Origin: Phreatobacter cathodiphilus
Lineage (GTDB): Bacteria; Pseudomonadota; Alphaproteobacteria; Rhizobiales; Phreatobacteraceae
NCBI RefSeq assembly: GCF_003008515.1
Contig: NZ_CP027668.1
Span: 2,038,001-2,102,000, forward strand
Reading direction: 5' to 3'
DNA: 64,000 nt
Shown: in pieces, positions 7,413 to 16,385 of the stretch
Layout of the letters: each line of letters opens with the position of its first letter
How positions within the stretch are numbered: position 1 is the first letter of the stretch
Translations under genes and position numbers: made by a program
The notes under the pieces: generated by a model
Database searches by the model: none
The model's input: only the letters and a program-made list of their open reading frames with translations
Told to the model about the DNA's origin: nothing

Positions 7413-9626
7413 ATGACCGCCTTGATCCGTCGCCTGCTGCCGCTCCTCCTCGCCCTTGCGCCCCTTGAGGCCCTCGCCCAGCAACCCTCCGGCCCGCCGG
7501 CGCTCGCCTGGAAGCCCGGCGCCGAGGCGCGCGCCATCGAGCGGCGGATCGACGCCCTCCTCGCCCGCATGACCATGGCCGAGAAGATCGGCCAGTTGAA
7601 CCTGCGCGGCCGCGGCGACGACTTCCGCCCGGAATGGGTGGCCGAGGGCCGCACCGGCGTGGTCATGAACTTCACCGCGCCGGCCGAGATCGCCGCCGTG
7701 CGCGCCCGTGTCGCCCAGTCGCGCCTGAAGATCCCGCTGATCCTCGGCCTCGACGCCATCAACGGCTTCGCCACCTATTTCCCCCAGCCCATCGGCCAGG
7801 CCTCCACCTTCAACCCGCGCCTCGTCGAACTCGCCTCCTACTGGTCCGCCCGCGAGGCCCGCGCCGTCGGCATCAACTGGACCTTCGCGCCGATGATCGA
7901 CATGACGCGCGACGCCCGCTGGGGTCGCAATATGGAGGGCGCCGGCGAGGACGTGCACCTCGCCTCGGTCGTCGCCGCGGCCCGCGTGACCGGCTACCAT
8001 CGCGGCGGGCTCGCGACCTCGTCCAAGCACTTCGTCGGCTACGGCGCACCGGAGGGCGGGCGCGACTACAACAGCGTCTGGATCCCCGTCTCCCAGCTCT
8101 GGGACTACCAGCTTCCGCCCTTCCGGGCCGCCATCGCCGCCGGCACCTTCACCGTCATGACCTCGCTCAGCGCCATGAACGGCATCGCCGCCACCGGCGA
8201 CCGGGCGCTCGTCACCGGCATCCTCAAGCAGCGTTTCGGCTTCCGCGGCTTCGTCGTCTCCGACTTCGATTCGGTCCGCGAGCTGATCAACCACGGCATG
8301 GCCGCCGACCGGGCGGAGGCGGCGCGCAAGGCCTTCCTCGCGGGCGTCGACGTGGACATGATGTCCGGCGCCTACGACGCCCATCTCGCCGACGAGATCC
8401 GGGCGGGGCGCGTTCCCGCCGCGGCGCTGGACGATGCGGTGCGCCGCGTGCTGCGCGTCAAGTTCCACATGGGCCTCTTCGACGAGCCGCCCTTCGACCC
8501 GGCGACGGCGGCCCGCGACCTCGCCACCCCCGCCTCGCGCGAGGCCTCTCTCGCGGTCGCCCGCGAATCCATCGTCATGCTCCGCAACCACGAGCAGGCC
8601 CTGCCGCTGCGCTCCTCGGTGCGCTCCATCGCCGTCGTCGGCGGCGCCGCCACCCATCAGGAGGACTGGCAGTATTCCGACAATGCGGGCCTGCCGCGCG
8701 TCCGCCCGCCGAAGCTCCCCGACGAGCTCTCCCGCCTGCTCGGCCCCGAGGTCGCCGTCTCCTTCGCGCCGGGCCTCGCCACCCACTGCAACCTCGCCGC
8801 CGGCGACACGGCCGGCGCGGTGCGCACGGCGGAGGCCGCCGACATCGTCGTCGTCATGCTCGGCGAGGACTGCGAGCAGATCGGCGAGGGCACATCGCGC
8901 GCCCATCTCGACCTGCCGCCGGTGCAGCAGGCCCTGCTCGACGCGCTGATCGCCACCGGCAAGCCGGTGGTCGTCATCCTCCACACCACCAGGCCTTTCG
9001 TGCTGACGCGGTTCGAAGGCCGCGTCGCCGCCATCCTCCAGGCCTTCCACCTCGGCACCGAGGGCCGCACGGCCCTCGCCGAGGTCATCACCGGCCGGGT
9101 CAACCCCTCGGGCAAACTGCCCATGACCTTCCCGCGCGCCACCGGGCAGGTGCCGATCTATTACGACCGCCTGCCCACCGGCCGGCCGCGCCTGACCGAC
9201 GCGCGCTACGAGACCGGCTACACCGACGAGAAGCTCGAGCCGCTCTATCCCTTCGGCTTCGGCCTCTCCTTCTCGCGCTTCGCCTTCGAGGCCCTCACGC
9301 TTGACGCTCGACGCTTCGCCCGCGACGGCACCGTCGCCGGCAGCGTGCGCGTCGCCAACACCGTCGGCCCTGCCGGCAAGGAGGTGGTCCAGGTCTATGT
9401 GCACCAGCGCGTCGGATCGCGATCGCGGCCGCTGCGCCAGCTCCGCTTCTTCGAGAAGGTGGAGGTGGCCGCCGGCGGTCATGCCACGGTGCGCTTCGCC
9501 TTCCCCGTGCGCTCCCTCGGCTTCCACGACGACCAGGGCCGGTTCAGGATCGAGCCGGGTGAGTACGACGTCTATGTGGGCGGCGATTCCAACGCCACGC
9601 TGACGGCCCGGTTCACGGTGAACTAG
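7413..9626 (+). CDS. secreted beta-glucosidase, glycoside hydrolase family 3
   Basis: A 737-residue GH3 enzyme. The first 22 residues are a signal peptide (MTALIRRLLPLLLALAPLEALA). The N-terminal TIM barrel shows KHFVGYGAPEGGRDYN and the nucleophile aspartate, residue 284, in VVSDFDSV. The alpha/beta sandwich domain begins near residue 380, with NPSGKLPMTFPR and YPFGFGLSFS. A C-terminal fibronectin-III-like domain with VQVYVHQRVGS closes the protein. This order matches BglX-type periplasmic beta-glucosidases that release glucose from beta-linked oligosaccharides. The ATG at 7413 gives the best signal peptide; a GTG at 7401 is the alternative. It stands alone, without sugar transport genes nearby. 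Confidence 0.9.
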   Translation: MTALIRRLLPLLLALAPLEALAQQPSGPPALAWKPGAEARAIERRIDALLARMTMAEKIGQLNLRGRGDDFRPEWVAEGRTGVVMNFTAPAEIAAVRARVAQSRLKIPLILGLDAINGFATYFPQPIGQASTFNPRLVELASYWSAREARAVGINWTFAPMIDMTRDARWGRNMEGAGEDVHLASVVAAARVTGYHRGGLATSSKHFVGYGAPEGGRDYNSVWIPVSQLWDYQLPPFRAAIAAGTFTVMTSLSAMNGIAATGDRALVTGILKQRFGFRGFVVSDFDSVRELINHGMAADRAEAARKAFLAGVDVDMMSGAYDAHLADEIRAGRVPAAALDDAVRRVLRVKFHMGLFDEPPFDPATAARDLATPASREASLAVARESIVMLRNHEQALPLRSSVRSIAVVGGAATHQEDWQYSDNAGLPRVRPPKLPDELSRLLGPEVAVSFAPGLATHCNLAAGDTAGAVRTAEAADIVVVMLGEDCEQIGEGTSRAHLDLPPVQQALLDALIATGKPVVVILHTTRPFVLTRFEGRVAAILQAFHLGTEGRTALAEVITGRVNPSGKLPMTFPRATGQVPIYYDRLPTGRPRLTDARYETGYTDEKLEPLYPFGFGLSFSRFAFEALTLDARRFARDGTVAGSVRVANTVGPAGKEVVQVYVHQRVGSRSRPLRQLRFFEKVEVAAGGHATVRFAFPVRSLGFHDDQGRFRIEPGEYDVYVGGDSNATLTARFTVN

Positions 9627-9703
9627 AGCCGCCTGCCGGGCGGCAAGCGGCGGAAACGCTGCGGGCGGACAAGGCGGCAACGCCAGCCGAGGACGCCGCG
9701 CCC

Positions 9704-10816
9704 ATGCATCTCCGTACCCTTCTCGCCGCCGGCCTGTGTCTGGCCGTCGGCACCGCCCTCGCCGAGGAGCGGGGCCATGTCCGCACCTTCCGCGACTGGG
9801 TGGTGGGCTGTGACAATGCCCGCACCTGCCGCGCCTTCGGCATGGCCGCCCGCGATTCCTCCACCCAGCTCGCGGTACGGATCGACCGGTCCGGTGATCC
9901 CGGCGCCGTGCCCACCGTCACCGTCATCCTCGCGCAGGACGCCACCCTTCCCGCGGGCACCCGCCTCAAGGTGACGGCCGACGGCGGAGCTATGGTGGAG
10001 GTGGTGATCGGGCGGGGCGCCACCGTCGAGGACGGCGAGGTGACCCTCACCGACCGTGCGGCGGCGGGGCGGCTGATCGACGAGATCCGCCGCGGCCGCA
10101 GCCTCGCCGTCTCCCTCGACCCCGCGCAGGGCAGCGGCGAACGTGCCGATCCCATCTCCCTGGACGGTGCCATGGCGGCGCTGCTGTGGATGGACGACCG
10201 CCAGAAGCGCGTCGGCACCGTCACCGCCCTCGCCCGCCCCGGCGAGTCGCCGGCCGCCATCGTGCCGCGCCCGCCGCAAGCCCCAGCCCGGCGCGACGGC
10301 GTCGCCATGACCGGTCCGCCCGTGCCCTCGCCCTTGCCGGAGGCCTGGACCGGGCCGGTCATGCAGGCCTTCCGCGCCATTCCCGGCGATGCCTGCAACC
10401 AGGAGGACGACAACGACGAGGACATCGAGGCCCAGCGCCTGTCGGAGCGTCTCGTCCTCATCAGCGTGCGCTGCTGGCGCGGCGCCTACAATTTCAGCCG
10501 CGCCTATTACATCCTCGAAGACGGCCCGAGCCCGCGTGTCCGTCCGGCCTCGTTTCCCCGCATCCGCGAGGCCCTGCCGGCGGCCGAGGATCCGCCGAGC
10601 AACCGCAACCCGGACCACATCCTGTGGAACGGCGAGCTCGATCCCGCCGGCGGCACCGTCTTCCACCTCGCCAAGGGACGCGGCATGTCCGACTGCGGCG
10701 AGATCGGCGAATGGCGCTGGGACGGCGCCCGGTTCCAGCCGCTGCGGCTGGAGGTCATGCCGACCTGCCGCGGCCTCCTGCCGCCGAACTGGCTGACGCT
10801 GTACCGGACCCGCTGA
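9704..10816 (+). CDS. DUF1176 domain-containing secreted protein
   Basis: A 370-residue secreted protein. The signal peptide (MHLRTLLAAGLCLAVGTALA) precedes FRDWVVGCDNARTCRAFGM, the hallmark start of the DUF1176 family, with its paired cysteines. Further cysteines occur in AIPGDACNQ, SVRCWRGAYNF, MSDCGEIGEWRW and MPTCRGLLP, consistent with a disulfide-bonded periplasmic fold. The function of the family is not known. The gene lies 77 bp after the GH3 gene on the same strand and converges with the Anbu gene 9 bp beyond its end. Confidence 0.85.
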   Translation: MHLRTLLAAGLCLAVGTALAEERGHVRTFRDWVVGCDNARTCRAFGMAARDSSTQLAVRIDRSGDPGAVPTVTVILAQDATLPAGTRLKVTADGGAMVEVVIGRGATVEDGEVTLTDRAAAGRLIDEIRRGRSLAVSLDPAQGSGERADPISLDGAMAALLWMDDRQKRVGTVTALARPGESPAAIVPRPPQAPARRDGVAMTGPPVPSPLPEAWTGPVMQAFRAIPGDACNQEDDNDEDIEAQRLSERLVLISVRCWRGAYNFSRAYYILEDGPSPRVRPASFPRIREALPAAEDPPSNRNPDHILWNGELDPAGGTVFHLAKGRGMSDCGEIGEWRWDGARFQPLRLEVMPTCRGLLPPNWLTLYRTR

Positions 10817-10825
10817 GCGCGCGGC

Positions 10826-11581
10826 TCACTTCACCACGTTGGAGCCGGCATAGGGCGGCGGCGGAATGTCCATATGCGCCTTGCGTAGCGCCGCCGACCA
10901 GCGCTCGCGCAGGTCGTGGAAATAGGGTTCGCCCGGCTCGATCCGGTAATGGGTCTGCAGGATCGCATCGCCCCGCGGCATCACCGCGATGTCGATGGGC
11001 ATGCCGACTCCGAGATTGGAGCGCATGGTCGAATCCATCGAGACGAGGCCGATCTTCAGCGCGTCGTTCAGGTTGGTGTCGAACTTGATGGCGCGGTCCA
11101 GGATCGGCTTGCCGTACTTGTGCTCGCCGATCTGCAGGTAGGGCGTGTCGACCGTGCACTCGATGTAGTTGCCGGCGGCATAGATCATGAAGAGCCGCAG
11201 CGCCCGGCCCTTGATCTGGCCGCCGAACAGGAAGGAGGCCTCGAACTTGATGCCGTCCTCCTCCAGGCCCGGCCCGTCGATGCGCCGGACCTCGCGGATG
11301 GCGCGGCCGACCCGCTGGGCCGCCTGGAACATGGTGGGGGCATTGAGGATGGATTCCAGCTCGCCCGTCTCCTCGTTGGGCAGGCCCTCGTGCAGGAAGC
11401 CGAGGACCGACTGGGTGATCGACAGGTTGCCGGCGGAGGCGAGCGCCATCACCCGCTCGCCCGGCTGCTGGAAGATGTGCAGCTTGCGGAAGGTCGAGAT
11501 GTTGTCGAGCCCCGCATTGGTGCGGGTGTCGGCGATCATCACGAGCCCGTCGCGCACGAGGATGCCGCAACAATAGGTCAT
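10826..11581 (-). CDS. Anbu-type proteasome-like protease (COG3484)
   Basis: A 251-residue Ntn-hydrolase of the ancestral beta-subunit (Anbu) type. The start MTYCCGILVRDGLVMIADTR shows the predicted N-terminal nucleophile Thr2, exposed after Met removal, and Asp and Arg as in proteasome beta subunits; a lysine follows in STFRKLH. GLVSMDSTMRSNLGVG near residue 180 is the other conserved region. I chose the ATG at 11581 because the nucleophile must follow the initiator. Anbu forms ring or helical assemblies; its substrate is unknown. Its usual partners, ATP-grasp, alpha-E and transglutaminase proteins, are encoded divergently 1.3 kb away (12858-16083), with slyX and trhO between. Confidence 0.9.
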   Translation of the reverse strand: MTYCCGILVRDGLVMIADTRTNAGLDNISTFRKLHIFQQPGERVMALASAGNLSITQSVLGFLHEGLPNEETGELESILNAPTMFQAAQRVGRAIREVRRIDGPGLEEDGIKFEASFLFGGQIKGRALRLFMIYAAGNYIECTVDTPYLQIGEHKYGKPILDRAIKFDTNLNDALKIGLVSMDSTMRSNLGVGMPIDIAVMPRGDAILQTHYRIEPGEPYFHDLRERWSAALRKAHMDIPPPPYAGSNVVK

Positions 11582-11681
11582 CAGCGATTCTCCCAGAACC
11601 CGTCGGGTGTAGCGGCGCCCACCGCCAGGGGCAACGCGCGAGGCCGCCCCGCCGGCTTCGTCCACAGCCAAGCCCGGTGGG

Positions 11682-11894
11682 TCAGTAATGGGGCGGCGGC
11701 GGCTCCGGCCCCTGCGGCCCGGCGCTCTGGGCCTCGCGCAACTGGTCCTCGAGGCGGGCGACGAGCCGGCCGAGCCGTTCCAGCTCCTTCCACTGCGCGG
11801 TGATCGTCGCGTTGAGGTCCTCGATGGCCTGGTCCTGATAGGCGGCCTTGATCTCCAGCGCGTCGAGGCGGGCGGCGAGGTCGGTGTCGGTCAT
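11682..11894 (-). CDS. slyX: SlyX family protein
   Basis: A 70-residue protein that is almost entirely coiled coil: heptads run from residue 5 to 50 (LEIKAAYQDQAIEDLNATI, then ELERLGRLVARLEDQL). It ends in the proline-rich PPPPHY tail that marks SlyX. The role of SlyX is not established. Its start overlaps the end of trhO by 4 bp (ATGA-type), so the two are translationally coupled. It lies about 100 bp upstream of the Anbu gene on the same strand. Confidence 0.85.
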   Translation of the reverse strand: MTDTDLAARLDALEIKAAYQDQAIEDLNATITAQWKELERLGRLVARLEDQLREAQSAGPQGPEPPPPHY

Positions 11895-12646
11895 ACGCAG
11901 ATGCCCCGGGCGGTCTCGGGTACCTCGGCGAGGCCGTGGCCGAGGGCGAGGCGCCCGTCGAAGACGAAACAGCCGCCGCGCCAGAGGCTGTCCGCCGCGG
12001 GTACCTGTTCGAGATAGGCGAGGATCCCGCCCTTCAGGTGATGCACCTCGGCGAAACCGCGGTCGAGGAGATAGGCGCTCGCCTTCTCGCAGCGGATGCC
12101 GCCGGTGCAGAACATGGCGATGCGGCGGTCACGCGCCGGGTCGAGTTCCCGGTCCACGAAGCCGCGGAAGTCGCCGAAGCTCGCGGTGGCGGGGTCGCGC
12201 GCGCCCTCGAAGGTGCCGATCGCCACCTCGAAGGCGTTGCGCGTGTCGACGACGACCGTGCCGGGGTCGCTGATCAGCGCATTCCAGTCGGCCGGCGCCA
12301 CATAAGCCCCGACTCGGCGGGATTGGTCGGTCACGCCGCCGTCGAAGCTGACGATCTCGCGCTTCGCCTTCACCTTGAGCCGGGCGAAAGGCATGGCGGC
12401 GGCGGTGGAGAGCTTCAGCTCCATCCCGGCGAGGCGATCACCGAACACCCATCCCGCCGAGAGCCGGGAGACGAGCGCGTCGATGGCTCCCGCCTCGCCC
12501 GCCACCGTGCCGTTGATGCCCTCGGGCGCCAGCAGCAGCGTGCCCTTCACGCCGAGCGCGGCGCAGAACTCCGCCAGCGGCGCGACGAGGTCGGCGCAGT
12601 CCGGCAGCGGCGCGAAGCGGTAAAGGGCGGCGACCCGGACGGTCAT
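11891..12646 (-). CDS. trhO: tRNA uridine(34) hydroxylase TrhO, rhodanese-domain protein
   Basis: A 251-residue protein of the YceA/TrhO family, which catalyses oxygen-dependent hydroxylation of U34 in tRNAs to ho5U. The N-terminal acylphosphatase-like domain shows LLLAPEGINGTVAG near residue 40. The rhodanese domain has VVVDTRNAFEVAIG, and the active-site loop MFCTGGIRCEKA places the catalytic Cys at residue 180. The protein ends shortly after the rhodanese domain, lacking the cysteine-rich tail of longer homologues. I use the ATG at 12646 (MTVRVAAL). It overlaps slyX by 4 bp. Confidence 0.9.
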   Translation of the reverse strand: MTVRVAALYRFAPLPDCADLVAPLAEFCAALGVKGTLLLAPEGINGTVAGEAGAIDALVSRLSAGWVFGDRLAGMELKLSTAAAMPFARLKVKAKREIVSFDGGVTDQSRRVGAYVAPADWNALISDPGTVVVDTRNAFEVAIGTFEGARDPATASFGDFRGFVDRELDPARDRRIAMFCTGGIRCEKASAYLLDRGFAEVHHLKGGILAYLEQVPAADSLWRGGCFVFDGRLALGHGLAEVPETARGICV

Positions 12647-12857
12647 GGGGTCTTTCCGGTGAGCATGGCGCTGCAATAGCCGTCCGGGGCCGGACCGGCA
12701 ACGCTGCGGATGCGATTTCGGTATGGGGATCCTTTCGCGCCTGCGAAAGCCCCCTTCCCTAACGACGTGATTTGCCGCTAGCTTGTTGGCGAAGCGTCAG
12801 GATCGCTCCGCAAGAGAGAGGCCATGCTTCGTCTTCCAGAGGGGAATAGAGCCGTCA

Positions 12858-14285
12858 ATGGCAGGCGCTGCACCGATCTTCGATGAAATGAACCTCGCGG
12901 ACGGTGCGGTCCGCCCCGCCTACGAAACCCTGGCTCGCTGGCTGAAGACCATTCCGACGGACCTGCTCGCCACGCGCTCGCGCGAGGCCGAGGCGCTGTT
13001 CCGCCGCATCGGCATCACCTTTGCGGTCTATGGCGACGCCGCCTCGACCGAGCGGCTGATTCCCTTCGACGTCATCCCGCGGGTGCTGACCAACGACGAG
13101 TGGGTGCGCCTCTCCAAGGGCCTGACGCAGCGTGTGCGCGCCATCAACGCCTTCCTCGGCGACGTCTATTCCAAGCGCGAGATCCTGCGCGCCGGCCTCG
13201 TGCCGGAGGATCTGGTCTACCGCAATCCGGCCTTCCGCCCGGAGATGAACCAGCAGCCGGTGCCCCACGGCATCTACGTGATGATCGCCGGCATCGACAT
13301 CGTCCGCGTCGACGCCGACACCTTCTACGTGCTCGAGGACAATGCCCGCACGCCCTCCGGCGTCTCCTACATGCTGGAGAACCGGGAGGTGATGATCCGC
13401 CTCTTCCCCGAGCTCTTCTCCCAGCACCGCGTCGCGCCGGTGGAAAACTACACCGACGACCTCCTCGCCACGATGAAGTCGGTGGCCCCCCGCTCGGCCT
13501 CCTCCGACCCGACCTGCGTGCTGCTGACGCCGGGCCTGTTCAACTCGGCCTATTACGAGCACACCTTCCTCGCCGACAAGCTCGGCGTCGAGCTGGTCGA
13601 GGGCCGCGACCTCTTCGTAAAGGCCGACGTCGTCTACATGCGCACCACCGAGGGGCCGAAGCGCGTCGACGTCATCTACCGCCGCCTGGACGACGATTTC
13701 CTCGACCCGCTGGTGTTCCGGCCGGATTCGGCCCTCGGCGTGCCGGGCATCATGTCCGCCTACCACGCCGGCAACGTCACGCTGGCCAACGCGGTCGGCA
13801 CCGGCGTCGCCGACGACAAGGCGGTCTACAGCTACATGCCGGAGATCGTGAAGTTCTACCTCGGCGAGGAGCCGATCCTGAAGAACGTGCCGACCTGGCG
13901 CTGCCGCGAGGCGGACGAGCTCAAATACGTGCTCGACAAGCTGCCCGAGCTGGTGGTCAAGGAGGTCCACGGCTCCGGCGGCTACGGCATGCTCATCGGG
14001 CCCAAGGCGACCACGGCCGAGATCGAGACCTTCCGCGAGAAGCTGATCAAGGACCCGTCCAACTTCATCGCCCAGCCGACCCTGGCGCTGTCCACCTGCC
14101 CGACCCTGGTCGAGGAGGGCGTCGCCCCCCGTCACGTCGACCTCCGGCCCTTCGTGCTGACCGGGCGCGACAAGGTGCGCATCGTCCCCGGCGGCCTCAC
14201 CCGCGTCGCGCTGAAGGAGGGCTCGCTGGTGGTCAATTCCAGCCAGGGCGGCGGCACCAAGGACACCTGGGTCCTGGATTCGTGA
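12858..14285 (+). CDS. circularly permuted ATP-grasp protein of the Anbu cluster
   Basis: A 475-residue protein matching the COG2308 circularly permuted ATP-grasp family. ERLIPFDVIPRVL near residue 55, YRNPAFRPEM, the ATP-grasp-like VLEDNARTPSGVSYML around residue 165 and VKEVHGSGGYGMLIGP around residue 370 are characteristic. The family is predicted to be a peptide ligase or amidoligase. The start ATG at 12858 follows AGAGGGG. It is first in a three-gene unit: the alpha-E gene begins 14 bp downstream and the transglutaminase gene follows, the combination found with Anbu proteases. Reaction and substrate are undetermined. Confidence 0.9.
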   Translation: MAGAAPIFDEMNLADGAVRPAYETLARWLKTIPTDLLATRSREAEALFRRIGITFAVYGDAASTERLIPFDVIPRVLTNDEWVRLSKGLTQRVRAINAFLGDVYSKREILRAGLVPEDLVYRNPAFRPEMNQQPVPHGIYVMIAGIDIVRVDADTFYVLEDNARTPSGVSYMLENREVMIRLFPELFSQHRVAPVENYTDDLLATMKSVAPRSASSDPTCVLLTPGLFNSAYYEHTFLADKLGVELVEGRDLFVKADVVYMRTTEGPKRVDVIYRRLDDDFLDPLVFRPDSALGVPGIMSAYHAGNVTLANAVGTGVADDKAVYSYMPEIVKFYLGEEPILKNVPTWRCREADELKYVLDKLPELVVKEVHGSGGYGMLIGPKATTAEIETFREKLIKDPSNFIAQPTLALSTCPTLVEEGVAPRHVDLRPFVLTGRDKVRIVPGGLTRVALKEGSLVVNSSQGGGTKDTWVLDS

Positions 14286-14299
14286 GATAGGCGGAACCC

Positions 14300-15244
14300 A
14301 TGCTCTCCCGTACCGCCGACAACCTGTTCTGGCTCGCCCGCTACGTCGAGCGCGCCGAATATCTCGCCCGCATCATCGAGGCCTCGACGCGCCTCGCCAA
14401 TCTGCCCTCGGCCTATGCCGGCACGTCCAACGAATGGGAATCGGCGGTCGCCACGGCCGGCTGCGCCCATCTCTTCTACCAGGCGCACGACAAGGCGACT
14501 CGCGAGACGGTCATCGACTTCCTCGCCTTCTCGCCCGACAACCCCTCCTCCATCCGCTCCTGCTTCGAGATTGCCCGCACCAACGCCCGTTCGGTGCGCA
14601 CGGCCCTGACCGTCGAGATGTGGGACGCCATCAACGCCGCCTGGCTGGAACTGTCGAAATACCGGGCGAGCGGCCTCAACCAGGACGAGCACCTCGCCAA
14701 CTTCCTGTCCTTCGTGAAGGAGACCGGCCTCCGGTTCGATGGCTCGGCCTACCGCACCATGCTGCGCTCCGACGGCTACTGGTTCTCGCGCCTCGGCGTG
14801 ATGATCGAGCGCGCCGACAACACCGCCCGCATCCTCGACGTGAAGTACCACGTGCTTCTGCCCGGCGCAGAGCAGGTCGGCGGCTCGCTCGACTACTTCC
14901 AGTGGTCGGCGATCCTGCGCGCCGTGTCGGCGCTGACCGCCTATCACTGGGTCTATAAGGAGAGCCTGAAGCCCTGGCTGGTGGCCGACCTCCTCATCCT
15001 CAACGACCAGATGCCGCGCTCGCTCGCCGCCTGCTACGAGAGCATCGTGCGCAACCTCGACAGCCTGTCGCTCGCCTATGGCCGCCAGGGGCCGGCCCAA
15101 CGCGCCGCCCGCGCCACCCGCACGCGGCTGGAAAACGCCCGCATCGACGACATCTTCCAGTCGGGCCTGCATGAATTCGTCTCGGACTTCATCACCGAGA
15201 ACAACCGGCTGGGCGCCGCCATCACCCAGCAATACCTGACCTAG
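14300..15244 (+). CDS. alpha-E domain protein (COG2307) of the Anbu cluster
   Basis: A 314-residue all-alpha protein of the alpha-E family. The N-terminus MLSRTADNLFWLARYVERAEYLARI is diagnostic, and the R-x-x-DGYWFSRLGVMIERADNTARI motif in the centre is the second conserved block. The family is always associated with circularly permuted ATP-grasp and transglutaminase genes; a role as partner of the ligase is inferred by others from gene context, with no known activity. Spacing is 14 bp on each side, so the three genes are one transcription unit. No membrane segment or signal peptide is seen. Confidence 0.9.
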   Translation: MLSRTADNLFWLARYVERAEYLARIIEASTRLANLPSAYAGTSNEWESAVATAGCAHLFYQAHDKATRETVIDFLAFSPDNPSSIRSCFEIARTNARSVRTALTVEMWDAINAAWLELSKYRASGLNQDEHLANFLSFVKETGLRFDGSAYRTMLRSDGYWFSRLGVMIERADNTARILDVKYHVLLPGAEQVGGSLDYFQWSAILRAVSALTAYHWVYKESLKPWLVADLLILNDQMPRSLAACYESIVRNLDSLSLAYGRQGPAQRAARATRTRLENARIDDIFQSGLHEFVSDFITENNRLGAAITQQYLT

Positions 15245-15258
15245 AGCGGGCGCCCGCC

Positions 15259-16083
15259 ATGCGCATCCGCATCGCCCACGAGACCACTTACAGCTACGCC
15301 GTCCCCGCCCGGTCGGTGATCCAGACGCTGCGGCTGACCCCGCGCAACTACGAGGGCCAGCACGTCTCCAACTGGCGCATCGACGTCGACCAGGACTGCC
15401 GCCTGGACGCCCACGAGGACGCCTTCGGCAACATCACCCACACCTTCTCCTGCACCGGCCCGGTGCAGACCCTCACCGTCAGGGTCGACGGCCTCGTCGA
15501 GACCTCCGACACGGCCGGCGTGGTGCGCGGCGCCATCGAGCGCTTTCCGCCCGGCCTCTACCTGCGGGGCACCGACCTGACCACCGCCGACGCCGACATC
15601 CGCGCCTATGCCGAGGCGCGCCACCAGCCCTCCGACAGGCTCTCCACGCTGCACGCCCTGCTCGACGACCTCGCCCGCGACATCACCTTTGACAAGGACC
15701 CGACCCACTCCGCCACCACGGCGGCGGAGGCCTTCGCGCTCAGGCGCGGGGTCTGCCAGGACTTCGCCCACATCTTCATCGCCGCGGCGCGCCACCTGAA
15801 CATTCCCGCCCGCTACGTCGGCGGCTATTTCCTGCACGACGACGGCACGGTCGACCAAGAGGCGGGGCACGCCTGGGCCGAAGCCCATGTCGAGGGCCTC
15901 GGCTGGGTCGGCTTCGACGCGGCCAACGGCCTCTGCCCGACCGAACAGCACATCCGCATCGCCTGCGGCCTCGACTATCTCAACGCCGCGCCCATCCGCG
16001 GCTCGCGCCACGGCGGCGAGGGTGAGTTCCTGACCGTCAAGGTCATGGTCGACCAGGCCTCGCGGCAGGTGCAGGTGCAGTAG
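15259..16083 (+). CDS. transglutaminase-like cysteine peptidase of the Anbu cluster
   Basis: A 274-residue cytoplasmic transglutaminase-like protein (COG1305). The N-terminal beta domain starts MRIRIAHETTYSY, as in its relatives. The core shows a full triad: Cys166 in RRGVCQDFAHI, His204 in AGHAWAEAH and Asp220 in GFDAANG. Such enzymes cleave or transfer amide bonds; in this cluster one proposal is that it removes or processes peptide tags made by the ATP-grasp protein. It is the last gene of the unit and is followed by a pair of inverted dispersed repeats. Confidence 0.9.
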   Translation: MRIRIAHETTYSYAVPARSVIQTLRLTPRNYEGQHVSNWRIDVDQDCRLDAHEDAFGNITHTFSCTGPVQTLTVRVDGLVETSDTAGVVRGAIERFPPGLYLRGTDLTTADADIRAYAEARHQPSDRLSTLHALLDDLARDITFDKDPTHSATTAAEAFALRRGVCQDFAHIFIAAARHLNIPARYVGGYFLHDDGTVDQEAGHAWAEAHVEGLGWVGFDAANGLCPTEQHIRIACGLDYLNAAPIRGSRHGGEGEFLTVKVMVDQASRQVQVQ

Positions 16084-16113
16084 GAGGCCCGTTCGAGGCC
16101 CTGCAAGACTGAA

Positions 16114-16305
16114 GTGCGTCCTTCGAGGCTCGCTATCGCTCGCACCTCAGGATGAGGAGGGCTGAGGGTTGCAGATGTCGAAGACGTCACCCGCCCTGCC
16201 TTTCCTGCCAATCACCACCTTCCTCATCCTGAGGTGCGAGCGCATAGCGAGATGCGGACGCACCTCGCGTCCGCTCGATGCTATGGCGAGCCTCGAAGGA
16301 CGCAC
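16114..16305. repeat. inverted pair of REP-like dispersed repeats
   Basis: Two copies of one palindromic element lie in opposite orientation: 16114-16158 and 16222-16305. The shared ends are TGCGTCCTTCGAGGCTCGC and GCTCGCACCTCAGGATGAGG. The second copy carries an extra 40-bp inner hairpin (GCGGACGC...GCGTCCGC). The same element recurs at 42164-42332. The 302-bp gap between the transglutaminase and VOC genes holds little else. Confidence 0.85.
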
Positions 16306-16385
16306 TTCGGCTATGCAGATTACCCTTGGTTCAGCGTTCGACGAGCTGTCCGCTTCCCCGGCGGGTCATGTCCCCGAAAAATGGC

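Noticed and set aside
7241-7774. N-terminal extension of the alpha/beta hydrolase at 6458-7240
   Set aside because: The stretch is antisense to the GH3 start and arginine-rich; the ATG at 7240 gives the usual hydrolase length.
7341-9680. 779-codon open frame on the minus strand opposite the GH3 gene
   Set aside because: The GH3 gene has all motifs in order; the antisense product is low complexity.
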